Notes: generated by a model not told the origin, from the letters alone. Counted from the first letter of the stretch, positions 7,478 to 14,889 are shown. The stretch is 19,182 nucleotides of DNA from DASXMR01 sp036495525 (GCA_036495525.1 DASXMR010000113.1:1-19182), one strand, 5' to 3'. A program made the numbers and translations.

Positions 7478-8781
7478 CCGATCAGCCGCCTGCCTCCCCC
7501 GCCCCCGGCTCGCCCGTTGCCCCGGTCCAGCCGCCCAGCGGCCCGCCAGCTGGCAGGTCAGCCTCCACCATCAGCCACACCATCATCGACGCGGTCACCG
7601 AGGGCAACACGGTCGTCGTCACCATCCTGGCGATCGTCGCGGCCGTGGTACTTGGCGGCCTGCTCATCGCGTTCAGCGACCAGACAGTGCTGAACGCGTG
7701 GAGCGTGTTCTTCTCCGACCCTGGCAACGCGATCAGCCAGGCCTGGCACGCGGCCGCCGACGCCTACTCCGCGCTGTTCGAGGGCGCGATCGTGAACCCG
7801 AGCACGGTGTCGGCCGCCTTCCACGGCGGCTCGGTCGGCGCGATCTTCTACCCGATATCGCAGACCGCCTCGAACGCAACGCCGCTGGTGCTCACCGGGC
7901 TGTCAGTAGCCATCGCGTTCCGGGCCGGCCTGTTCAACATCGGCGCGGCCGGACAGTGGGTCGGCGGCGCCATCGTGGCGACCTACCTGGGCTTCGGCGT
8001 CAGCCTGCCCCCGGTGATCCACGTCATCGTCTGCCTGCTCGGCGGGTTCCTCGGCGGCGCGGTCATCGGCTGGCTCGTCGGTGAGCTGAAGGCGCGCACC
8101 GGCGCCCACGAGGTGATCGTCACGATCATGCTCAACTACATCATGTACAACTTCCTGTCCTATCTGCTCGGCACGCCCACCGCGCTCCAGCAGCCAGGCC
8201 AGTCCAACCTGATCAGCCCCAGCATCGATGCGAACGCCGCCCTGCCCCACGTCGGCGGGCCGCCTCCGCAGGTGGACGTCGGGTTCCTGGTCGCCCTCGC
8301 CGCGGCCGGCGGAGTCTGGTGGCTGCTGTCGCGGTCGACGATCGGGTTCCGGTTCCGCACGGTGGGCGCCAACCCCGGCGCCGCGCGCACCGCCGGGATG
8401 AACGTGGAAAGCAGCTGGGTCTACGTCATGTTCCTGGCCGGCGGCCTGGCCGGGCTGGCCGGCGCCGCGGTGGTCCAAGGCCCGCTGCGCAACATCACCT
8501 TCAACAGCTACGGCACCTACGGCTTCGACGGCATCACCGTCGCGCTGCTCGGCCGCGCCAGCCCGGTTGGCGTCGTGCTGGCCGCGCTGCTGTTCGGCGC
8601 CCTGCACGCCGGCGGCACGAACATGGAGGCCGCCACCCAGGTACCGTCCGACATCGTCGAGGTACTGCAGGGCCTCATCGTGCTGTTCGTGGCGGCACCA
8701 CCGCTGATCAAGGCCGTATTCCGGCTCCGCACCGCAAGGTCGACCGGGCTGGAAGGCGTGCCCAAGGGGTGGAACACGTGA
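7474..8781 (+). CDS. ABC importer permease, nucleoside type (subunit 1)
   Basis: Membrane subunit of the BPD_transp_2 (branched-chain/ribose-type) permease family, similar to YufP. The 435 residues open with a Pro/Ala-rich cytoplasmic tail (about 1-35) and a first membrane helix (TILAIVAAVVLGGLLIAF), followed by a periplasmic-like loop. The core has FRAGLFNIGAAGQWVGGA and TGAHEVIVTIMLNYIMYNFL, both typical of BMP-linked permeases, and several further hydrophobic helices to the C-terminus. ATG 7474 overlaps the ATPase stop (ATGA). Its own stop overlaps the start of the second permease (GTGA), so all three are probably translationally coupled. Confidence 0.93.
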   Translation: MTDQPPASPAPGSPVAPVQPPSGPPAGRSASTISHTIIDAVTEGNTVVVTILAIVAAVVLGGLLIAFSDQTVLNAWSVFFSDPGNAISQAWHAAADAYSALFEGAIVNPSTVSAAFHGGSVGAIFYPISQTASNATPLVLTGLSVAIAFRAGLFNIGAAGQWVGGAIVATYLGFGVSLPPVIHVIVCLLGGFLGGAVIGWLVGELKARTGAHEVIVTIMLNYIMYNFLSYLLGTPTALQQPGQSNLISPSIDANAALPHVGGPPPQVDVGFLVALAAAGGVWWLLSRSTIGFRFRTVGANPGAARTAGMNVESSWVYVMFLAGGLAGLAGAAVVQGPLRNITFNSYGTYGFDGITVALLGRASPVGVVLAALLFGALHAGGTNMEAATQVPSDIVEVLQGLIVLFVAAPPLIKAVFRLRTARSTGLEGVPKGWNT

Positions 8782-10052
8782 CCGTCATGACCGCGGTGGT
8801 CCGCGCCCCGGCGAGCGTCAACCGGCGCTACGTCGCCGTCGGCTCGTTCATCCTGTTCGGGCTCGTGGACATCTTCCTGTTCGGCATGTTCGCGCACCCC
8901 GGCGACGCCGTGTTCGGGTTCGCCGGCGCAGGCAGCGCGGTGACCGTGCCCAGCATCCACGCCCCAGCCGCGCAGGTCTGCTATGTGCTCGGCGCACTCT
9001 CGGTAGCGATCGGCGTCCTGCGCGCGACCTTGGACGTCTCCACCTGGGTCAAGCGGCTGACCATCGGCCTGGTCCTGCTGTTCTTCGTGATCTCGCTGCT
9101 GTGCTGGGCCTACGCCGGCAGCGTCATCCCGCTGAACGTGGTCAACCTGCTGCAGAGCACGATGAACCTCTCGATCCCGCTGGTACTCGGTGCGCTGGCC
9201 GGCTGCATGTGCGAGCGGTCCGGCGTGATCAACATCGCGATCGAGGGCCAGCTGCTGCTCGGCGCCTTCACCGCCGCGATCGTCTCCAGCGCGTTCGCGG
9301 CCGGCGCGCTGTGGCTCGGCCTGGTCAGCGGCTCGCTGGCGGGTGGCCTGGTCGGGCTCGTGCTGGCAGCGTTCGCCATCCGGTTCCTGGTCGACCAGAT
9401 CATCCTGGGCGTGGTGCTCAACGTACTGGTGTCCGGCCTTACCGGTTACCTGGCCGACCGTGTGCTGGTCACTCACCCCAACCTCAACGCAGGCCTCACC
9501 TTCAGCAATGTCCGGGTCCCCGGCCTCGGCCAGATCCCGATCATCGGTCCGATCTTCTTCAATTCGACGGTCTTCCTGTACATCATGTACGGGATGATCA
9601 TCCTGGTGCAGGTGGGCCTGTTCAGCACCCGGTGGGGGCTGCGGGTCCGCGCCGTGGGCGAACACCCGACCGCGGCCGAGACCGTCGGCATCCGGGTGCT
9701 GGCCACCCGCTACCGCAATGTCATCCTGGGCGGCCTCATCGCCGGCATCGGCGGCGCCTATCTGACCATCGGCTCGGTCGGCACGTTCAGCAAGGACATG
9801 TCGTCGGGCCTTGGCTACATCGCGCTGGCCGCGATGATCTTCGGCCGGTGGACGCCGCTTGGCGCGACCGCGGCAGCGCTGCTGTTTGGCTTCGCGAACT
9901 CGCTGCAGAGCACGCTGTCCACGATCAACGTGCCGATCCCCTCCTACATCCTGCTGATGGCCCCGTACGTCGCGACGATCATCGCCGTCGCCGGGCTCAT
10001 CGGCCGGGTGCGCGCGCCTGCTGCCGACGGCAAGCCGTACATCAAGTCCTGA
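8778..10052 (+). CDS. ABC importer permease, nucleoside type (subunit 2)
   Basis: Second membrane subunit (YufQ-like, BPD_transp_2 family), expected to form the channel as a heterodimer with the upstream permease. It has 424 residues from GTG 8778, which overlaps the previous stop (GTGA) and has AAGGGG at 8764-8769; ATG 8787 is an alternative. Three hydrophobic helices lie in the first about 115 residues (around YVAVGSFILFGLVDIFLFGM, VCYVLGALSVAIGVL and LTIGLVLLFFVISLLCWAY). Then comes the family core CERSGVINIAIEGQLLLGAF, followed by GVVLNVLVSGLTGYL and GGAYLTIGSVG. The reading frame is open far upstream, but that section is a shadow of subunit 1. Confidence 0.93.
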   Translation: MTVMTAVVRAPASVNRRYVAVGSFILFGLVDIFLFGMFAHPGDAVFGFAGAGSAVTVPSIHAPAAQVCYVLGALSVAIGVLRATLDVSTWVKRLTIGLVLLFFVISLLCWAYAGSVIPLNVVNLLQSTMNLSIPLVLGALAGCMCERSGVINIAIEGQLLLGAFTAAIVSSAFAAGALWLGLVSGSLAGGLVGLVLAAFAIRFLVDQIILGVVLNVLVSGLTGYLADRVLVTHPNLNAGLTFSNVRVPGLGQIPIIGPIFFNSTVFLYIMYGMIILVQVGLFSTRWGLRVRAVGEHPTAAETVGIRVLATRYRNVILGGLIAGIGGAYLTIGSVGTFSKDMSSGLGYIALAAMIFGRWTPLGATAAALLFGFANSLQSTLSTINVPIPSYILLMAPYVATIIAVAGLIGRVRAPAADGKPYIKS

Positions 10053-10119
10053 CCGCGCCTGCGGCGCCCGCGTGACCATCGCGCATGCGAGCACCCCGAC
10101 GAAAGGCCGCGAGCCCACG

Positions 10120-10947
10120 ATGACCACTGACGACCCCTACGCGACAGCCGCTGCCAGCGCGGCGGCCCTGGCCGGGCTCACCGGACAGCGGACGCACGAC
10201 GCGGCGATCGTCCTCGGCTCCGGCTGGGCGCCGGCCGCGGACGCGCTCGGCGCGCCGCAGGCCGAGGTGCCGCTGGCCGACCTCGGCGGCTTCCCGCCGC
10301 CGACCGTGGCCGGGCACGTCGCAGTGGTCCGCTCGGTGCTCGTCGGGCAGGCCAGGGTGCTGGTCTTCCTCGGCCGTACGCACCTGTACGAGGGACACCC
10401 GGCCGCCACCGTGGTGCACGGCGTGCGCACTGCCGTCGCGGCCGGCTGCCGTGTCGTCGTGCTGACCAACGCGTCCGGCGGGATCAACCCGGACTATCGG
10501 GTGGGCGAGCCGGTGCTGATCAGCGACCACCTGAACCTGACCGGGCGCTCCCCGCTCGCCGGGCCGCCGCCGCCAGACGACTACCCGTCCCGGTTCACCG
10601 ACCTGTCGCAGGCATACTCGGCCCGGCTGCGGGCGCTGGCCAGGGCCGCCGATCCCGGCCTGGCCGAGGGCGTGTACGCGGCGCTGCCTGGGCCGCACTA
10701 CGAGACGCCAGCCGAGATCCGGATGCTGCGCGCGGCCGGCGCCGACATGGTCGGCATGTCCACCGCGCTCGAGGCCATCGCCGCGCGGCACCTGGGCGCG
10801 GAGGTACTTGGCATCTCCCTAGTCACCAACCCGGCGGCCGGACTGTCGGCGGAAGAGCTCGACCACCGCGAGGTCATCGCCGCCGGCCAGGCGGCCGCGG
10901 CCAGGGTCGGCGGCCTGCTGGCCGGCCTCGTGCCGCGTTTCGGCTGA
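10120..10947 (+). CDS. deoD: Purine nucleoside phosphorylase (trimeric type)
   Basis: Phosphorolyses inosine, guanosine and their deoxy forms to the base and (deoxy)ribose-1-phosphate. With ATG 10120 the protein has 275 residues, usual for the trimeric PNP (PunA-like) family. Visible motifs are VLGSGW (31-36, phosphate loop), RTHLYEGH (86-93), LTNASGGI (115-122), GPHYETPAEIRM (191-202, base-binding Glu195), VGMSTALEAI (211-220) and VTNPAAGL (235-242, Asn237). A GTG at 10072 would add 16 residues of unrelated character and has no ribosome-binding site. GAAAGG at 10101-10106 is rather far from the ATG. The gene lies 67 nt behind the importer and is probably co-transcribed. M. tuberculosis calls its homologue deoD (Rv3307), also next to pmmB. 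Confidence 0.93.
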   Translation: MTTDDPYATAAASAAALAGLTGQRTHDAAIVLGSGWAPAADALGAPQAEVPLADLGGFPPPTVAGHVAVVRSVLVGQARVLVFLGRTHLYEGHPAATVVHGVRTAVAAGCRVVVLTNASGGINPDYRVGEPVLISDHLNLTGRSPLAGPPPPDDYPSRFTDLSQAYSARLRALARAADPGLAEGVYAALPGPHYETPAEIRMLRAAGADMVGMSTALEAIAARHLGAEVLGISLVTNPAAGLSAEELDHREVIAAGQAAAARVGGLLAGLVPRFG

Positions 10948-11002
10948 GATCCGGCGCGGCCCGCGCGCGGCGGCTGGCTGGCCGGGCACGGCAGGATAGC
11001 TC

Positions 11003-11017
11003 CCGGCATGATGCCGG
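11003..11017. promoter_or_regulatory. Perfect 15-bp palindrome upstream of the mutase gene
   Basis: CCGGCAT and ATGCCGG flank a single G (11010), a perfect 7-bp inverted repeat in the 130-base gap between the PNP and mutase genes, 60 bases before the mutase start. It may be an operator or a short hairpin. GC-rich sequence raises the chance of coincidence. The rest of the gap shows nothing clear. Confidence 0.35.
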
Positions 11018-11077
11018 CAACGGGGACGAGCAGGCCATGGCGCCGTCACGCGCCTGGCCTCAGTGGGGAGACACGCG

Positions 11078-12859
11078 ATGACCGAGGATCTGCAGACCAG
11101 GGTCGCTGCCTGGCTAGCCGAGGATCCCGATGACCGGGACGTCGCCGAGCTGACAGCGCTGAGCCGGGATGACAGCCAGCAGGCACGCGCCGAGCTGGCC
11201 GACCGCTTCGCCGGGCGGCTGGAGTTCGGTACTGCCGGGCTGCGCGGCCGGGTCGGCGCCGGCCCGGGCCGGATGAACAGGGCCGTGGTAAGGGCCACTA
11301 CTGCGGCGCTGGCCGGCTGGCTGCTGGCCAGCGGGGACGGCACGCGCCCTGCCGCCGTCGCGGCAGCGGACGAGCCGGCCGGCGCCGGCCAGGCTGACGC
11401 CGCCCCCGTCGCCGGGGCGGGCGCTGGGGGGCGCGTCGCTCAGGCGGGCGTCGTGATCGGCTGCGACGCGCGGCACCGCTCGGACGAGTTCGCCGCCGAG
11501 GCGGCCGGCGTGCTCGCCGCTGCCGGGATCCGGGTGCACCTGCTGCCGCCGCGGCAGCCCACGCCGCTGCTCGCCTTCGCAGTCCGGCACCTGAGCGCAG
11601 CCGCCGGCATCATGATCACGGCCAGCCACAACCCGCCGGCCGACAACGGCTACAAGCTGTACCTGGGTGACGGAGCCCAGATCATCCCGCCGGCCGACGC
11701 CGAGATCGAGGCGGCGATCGGTGCCCTCGGCCCGCTGTCGGCGATCAGGGTCGCGCCGCCGGACAGCCCGCTGATCATCCGGCACGGCGGCGAGGTCGCC
11801 AGCGCGTACCTGAACGCGGTCTGTGCCGCATCCCCGGCCCCGCCTGGCGCGGCCTGGCTGCGGTTCGTCTACACGCCGCTGCACGGAGTGGCAGGCGGCC
11901 TGGCACTGCGCGCCTTCGAGCAGGCTGGCTTCCCGGCGCCGGACATCGTCGCCGCGCAGGCCGAGCCCGATCCGGACTTCCCGACCGTCGCATACCCGAA
12001 CCCTGAGGAGCCAGGCACACTGGATATCGCGCTGGCCCAGGCCAGGCGCAGTGACGCTGACCTGCTGATTGCCAGCGATCCGGATGGCGACCGGCTGGCT
12101 GCCGCGGTGCCCGACCCGAAGGCCGACGGCGGCTGGCGGGTGCTGACCGGCGACCAGGTGGGCGCGCTACTCGGCGCCTACCTGCTCGGGCGCCCGGCGC
12201 GCGGCACCGACCCGGCCAGCCGGCTGGTGGCCACCACAGTGGTCTCGTCAACATTGCTGTCGAGGATCGCCGCCGCGGCCGGTGCCCAGTACGCCGAGAC
12301 ACTGACCGGGTTCAAGTGGATCGTCCGCGCCGCCGAACGCCGGCCAGGCGCCAGCTTCGCCTTCGGCTACGAGGAGGCGCTGGGCTACGCAGTCGGCGAC
12401 ATCGTCAGGGACAAGGACGGCATCGGCGCGGCGCTGGCACTGCTCGGCCTGGCCGTGCTGGCCCGCTCGGGCGGCGAGTCGCTGCTCGACGCTTACGACG
12501 CACTGGAAGCAGCCCACGGCGTGCACCTGACCTCGCAGCTCACCGCCGCCACCAGCGCGCCGCTTGAGGTGATGGCCCGGCTGCGGGCCAGCCGCCAGGA
12601 CCGGCTCGGCGACGAGCCGGTCACCTCCGTCACCGACCTGACCGGCGGGACCGCCGAGCTGCCGTCAGCCGACGTGCTTAGCTACCGGCTGCGTGGCGGC
12701 CGGGTGGTGGTCAGGCCGAGCGGCACGGAGCCCAAGATCAAGGCGTACCTGGAGGTGGTCGAGCCAGTGCTTGGCGGCCGCCTGGACGCCGCCCGGCTGG
12801 CCGCGCAGGCCAGGATGGACCCGCTGCGGGACGCCGTGCGGCAGCTGCTGGGCAGCTGA
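11078..12859 (+). CDS. pmmB: Phosphohexomutase-family enzyme, likely phosphopentomutase
   Basis: Alpha-D-phosphohexomutase superfamily protein of 593 residues, the length of the PGM2/PmmB branch. The four active-site loops are present: ITASHNPPADNGYKLY with phosphoserine Ser183, DPDGDRL (334-340) for Mg2+, GYEEALGY (430-437) for sugar recognition, and RPSGTEPK (546-553) for phosphate. N-terminal FGTAGLRGRVG is standard. Homologues are annotated phosphomannomutase, but PGM2-type members interconvert (deoxy)ribose-1- and 5-phosphate. The context (PNP immediately upstream, DeoA and DeoC nearby, no DeoB visible) favours that role. Residues about 85-123 are an Ala/Gly-rich insert. ATG 11078 has GGGGAG at 11065-11070; an in-frame GTG at 11063 overlaps that site and is unlikely. 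Confidence 0.9.
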   Translation: MTEDLQTRVAAWLAEDPDDRDVAELTALSRDDSQQARAELADRFAGRLEFGTAGLRGRVGAGPGRMNRAVVRATTAALAGWLLASGDGTRPAAVAAADEPAGAGQADAAPVAGAGAGGRVAQAGVVIGCDARHRSDEFAAEAAGVLAAAGIRVHLLPPRQPTPLLAFAVRHLSAAAGIMITASHNPPADNGYKLYLGDGAQIIPPADAEIEAAIGALGPLSAIRVAPPDSPLIIRHGGEVASAYLNAVCAASPAPPGAAWLRFVYTPLHGVAGGLALRAFEQAGFPAPDIVAAQAEPDPDFPTVAYPNPEEPGTLDIALAQARRSDADLLIASDPDGDRLAAAVPDPKADGGWRVLTGDQVGALLGAYLLGRPARGTDPASRLVATTVVSSTLLSRIAAAAGAQYAETLTGFKWIVRAAERRPGASFAFGYEEALGYAVGDIVRDKDGIGAALALLGLAVLARSGGESLLDAYDALEAAHGVHLTSQLTAATSAPLEVMARLRASRQDRLGDEPVTSVTDLTGGTAELPSADVLSYRLRGGRVVVRPSGTEPKIKAYLEVVEPVLGGRLDAARLAAQARMDPLRDAVRQLLGS

Positions 12860-12926
12860 TCGCCGCCATCCGGGCCCGCCAGGGCCAGGCTCGCGCGGGT
12901 GGCATCGGCCGTGGCAAGCTCGGGTC

Positions 12927-13445
12927 ATGAGCAGCACGCACGAGGACCCAGCCTGCGACGTGGCCCACGGCCGGGCGCCTGCGCCCGCGACCGACCGGGT
13001 GCTGGTGGCCGTATTCGCCACCCCGGTCGCCGACTTCCTGCTGCACTTCGGCAGCGACGCCGGCTTCCGTCCGGTGCTCGTCGAGCCCGATCCGGAGCTG
13101 GCCAAGTCGAGCGTGTCGGCCGCCGAGCTGGCCGGCGCGATGCAGGATTTCGGGCCGGACGCGGACGTCGTGGTGACCGATCATCACCGTGACGAGCTCG
13201 GCGTCATGCTGCGCGACGCGCTGGTCACCCGGGCTCGCTGGGTCGGGATCATGGGCAACCCGCGGCACGAGGGACCGCACGTCGCCGCCCTGACCAGCCT
13301 GGGCGTGCCGACGGCGGAGATCAGCCGGGTGCACCGGCCGATCGGCATCAACATCGGCTCCCGGACGCCGCCGGAGATCGCCATTTCCACCCTGGCGGGC
13401 CTGATTGCCGACCGTAACGGCAAGCCAGGCGGATTTGCCTTCTAG
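12927..13445 (+). CDS. XdhC-like protein (C-terminal XdhC domain only)
   Basis: A 172-residue protein resembling the C-terminal domain of XdhC/CoxI, which supports molybdenum-cofactor sulfuration and insertion into xanthine dehydrogenase. The recognisable part is VVVTDHHRDELGVMLRDAL, WVGIMGNPRH, and IGINIGSRTPPEIAISTLAG before the C-terminus. The N-terminal XdhC_CoxI domain with its Cys motif is absent. The segment where a Rossmann glycine loop is expected reads VLVAVFATPVADFLL, without G-x-G-x-x-G. The ATG lacks a clear Shine-Dalgarno. The gene lies 67 nt after the mutase, in the same direction, at the end of the purine arm. No xanthine dehydrogenase subunit is in the window, so function is uncertain. 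Confidence 0.75.
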   Translation: MSSTHEDPACDVAHGRAPAPATDRVLVAVFATPVADFLLHFGSDAGFRPVLVEPDPELAKSSVSAAELAGAMQDFGPDADVVVTDHHRDELGVMLRDALVTRARWVGIMGNPRHEGPHVAALTSLGVPTAEISRVHRPIGINIGSRTPPEIAISTLAGLIADRNGKPGGFAF

Positions 13446-13452
13446 CCTCCCC

Positions 13453-13471
13453 GGTTCACTCGCGCTGAGCC
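13453..13471 (+). terminator. Weak hairpin after the XdhC-like gene
   Basis: GGTTCA (13453-13458) pairs with TGAGCC (13466-13471), with one G-T wobble and a 7-nt loop, 7 bases past the stop codon. TCCCC and GGGGA flank it and could lengthen the stem. No T-run follows. It is a possible terminator only. Confidence 0.3.
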
Positions 13472-13472
13472 G

Positions 13473-13712
13473 CTAGCTGGGGAAGCCGCCACGATCGGGA
13501 CCGAAGAAGAACATATCAAGATAATAGTCAGCAAGGCCAACGGGGATATCGATCAGGTCAATAACGAAATCGCGACAGCGTATAATATGGCGAATAGCGC
13601 GGCCACGCCTTCCTGCCCAGGGCAGGGACCGAAAAAGCCGGCGGCCCAGATCAGGCCGATCACGTAGCCTCTCACTGCCGCTCATTTCATGCGCCCCGTC
13701 GGATTCGGCCAT
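13473..13712 (-). CDS. Doubtful small ORF in AT-rich gap
   Basis: A 79-codon ORF in the 352-base gap between two plus-strand genes. It begins MAESDGAHEMSG, continues Arg-rich and ends in a hydrophobic stretch (DLIDIPVGLADYYLDMFFF). I do not recognise a family. Roughly half of the third codon positions in its last 31 codons are G or C, far below the neighbouring genes, and there is no convincing ribosome-binding site before ATG 13712. The same DNA is also open on the plus strand in the XdhC frame after its stop, but without a start codon. It may be a foreign small gene, a relic or chance. Confidence 0.25.
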   Translation of the reverse strand: MAESDGAHEMSGSERLRDRPDLGRRLFRSLPWAGRRGRAIRHIIRCRDFVIDLIDIPVGLADYYLDMFFFGPDRGGFPS

Positions 13713-13797
13713 TACTTAGGGCCCGGCGCGATTTGCCCTGCCTACCGGTCATCACCGTGCCAGGCTAGGCTCCATCTCAGCAGCAGGAGGGGGAACC

Positions 13798-14436
13798 ATG
13801 GCTGCAGCAGATACCTGGCCGCAGATCAGCGCGGAGCGCGAGGCGCTGGCCGGCGACCTGGCCGGCCTGCAGGACGATCGGTGGAGCACCGGGTCGCTGT
13901 GCCCTGGCTGGTCGGTCCGTGACGTTCTCGGCCATATGACGGCGACCGCGAAGATGACGCCCGCCGGGTTTTTCGCCGCGCTGGCCAGGGCCGGGTTCAG
14001 CTTCGACAAGATGACCGCTCAGAACATCAGCCGGGAAACGGCCGGCACCCCGGCCGAGGGGCTGGCTGAGTTCCGGCGGATCATTCCCAGCACCAGTCAT
14101 CCGCCGGGCCCGCCGGCTACCTGGCTCGGCGAGGCCCTCGTGCACGGCGAGGATATTCGCCGGCCGCTGGGCATCAACAGGGCCTACCCCACCGCCGCGC
14201 TCATCCGGGTCGCCAACTTCTACCAGGGCTCCAACCTGCTGATCGGCAGCAAGAAGCGGATAGCAGGGCTGCAGCTGCGCGCCACCGACGCCGAGTGGAG
14301 CACAGGCAGCGGGCCAGAGGTGCGCGGGCCGATGCTCTCGCTGGTGCTGGCGATGACCGGCCGGGCGGCCGCCCTCGACGACTTGTCCGGCGACGGGCTG
14401 GCCGAGTTCCGTTCGCGCTTCTCGCCGCCGGGATGA
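13798..14436 (+). CDS. Mycothiol-dependent (maleylpyruvate isomerase/DinB-fold) family protein
   Basis: A 212-residue actinobacterial protein of the TIGR03083 / MDMPI_N group, a DinB-like four-helix bundle often binding a metal and linked to mycothiol chemistry. The family hallmark SLCPGWSVRDVLGHM (33-47) includes His46. A second ligand cluster is probably in WLGEALVHGEDIRRPLG (109-125; Glu112, His116, Asp119). Some members are maleylpyruvate isomerases or bacillithiol/mycothiol transferases, but this one's substrate cannot be predicted. ATG 13798 has the excellent site AGGAGGGG (13784-13791). The stop overlaps the next start as ATGA, suggesting that the two products act together. Confidence 0.85.
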   Translation: MAAADTWPQISAEREALAGDLAGLQDDRWSTGSLCPGWSVRDVLGHMTATAKMTPAGFFAALARAGFSFDKMTAQNISRETAGTPAEGLAEFRRIIPSTSHPPGPPATWLGEALVHGEDIRRPLGINRAYPTAALIRVANFYQGSNLLIGSKKRIAGLQLRATDAEWSTGSGPEVRGPMLSLVLAMTGRAAALDDLSGDGLAEFRSRFSPPG

Positions 14437-14855
14437 CTCAGCCGGCTGGCTATTCCGCTACGCCACTCGGCCGCAAGCTCGGAATCGGCGAGGACGACGA
14501 GGTAGCGCTCGTCGGCGCGCCGGACGGCTTCGTCGATGTCCTGCTGAGCAGCCTGACCGCCCCGGTGCTGCTGCATACCGACCTGGCCGACGATGCGCTC
14601 TACGACGTCATCGTCGCGTTCATCACCTCGCAGGAGGAGCTGGCGGCCGACCTCGGCCGGCTGCGTGCCCAGATGGCCCCGGCTTGCGGGCTGTGGATCG
14701 CCTGGCCCAAGCGCGCCTCGAGGCTGCCCACGGACATGTCCGACCAGGCGGTACGCGACATCGCGCTGCCGACCGGCCTGGTCGACAACAATGTCTGCGC
14801 GATCGACCAGGTGTGGACGGCGCTGCGGCTGGTGATCCGCCGCGAGCTGAGGTGA
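14433..14855 (+). CDS. DUF3052 family protein
   Basis: A 140-residue cytoplasmic protein matching the actinobacterial DUF3052 family, of unknown function. It starts with the usual SATPLGRKLGI and has VDVLLSSLTAPVLLH, then FITSQEELAADLGRLRAQM and CGLWIAWPKRASRLPTD, which are typical segments. It lacks a signal peptide or membrane helix. ATG 14433 overlaps the upstream stop (ATGA) with no strong Shine-Dalgarno, so translation is probably coupled to the mycothiol-family gene. Its stop lies within the left arm of the shared hairpin at 14851-14889. Confidence 0.86.
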   Translation: MTQPAGYSATPLGRKLGIGEDDEVALVGAPDGFVDVLLSSLTAPVLLHTDLADDALYDVIVAFITSQEELAADLGRLRAQMAPACGLWIAWPKRASRLPTDMSDQAVRDIALPTGLVDNNVCAIDQVWTALRLVIRRELR

Positions 14856-14889
14856 CCGCGGCTGGAGGTCAGTCCAGCAGCCGCTCACC
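14851..14889. terminator. Bidirectional hairpin at convergent gene ends
   Basis: GCGGCTG (14858-14864) pairs with CAGCCGC (14878-14884), and outside it GGTGA (14851-14855) pairs with TCACC (14885-14889), leaving a 2-nt bulge. CTGGA and TCCAG inside offer an alternative inner stem. It overlaps the stops of both convergent genes, so it could terminate in either direction. There is no T-tract. Confidence 0.6.

Larger units (their letters stand above)
13446..13797. other. Intergenic gap with AT-rich island
   Basis: This gap is distinct because about 13500-13600 drops to near even base composition in otherwise very GC-rich DNA. It holds a perfect TATAAT at 13581-13586 on the plus strand, but nothing like TTGACA sits 16-18 bases upstream. 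The right end carries AGGAGGGG (13784-13791), the ribosome-binding site of the next gene. No tRNA, insertion-sequence ends or attachment site were seen. Confidence 0.6.

Noticed and set aside
8319..8777. N-terminal extension of the second permease
   Set aside because: These codons overlap the first permease in another frame and are Arg-rich, not membrane-like; the GTGA overlap marks the true start.
8517..10127. Long minus-strand open frame opposite the second permease
   Set aside because: The Asp/Gln/His/Arg-rich translation without motifs is a shadow of the permease gene; GC-rich codons leave the opposite frame open.
13581..13586. TATAAT as a strong promoter in the AT-rich gap
   Set aside because: No TTGACA-like hexamer lies 16-18 bases upstream and no recognised gene follows at once, so it is not called as a promoter.
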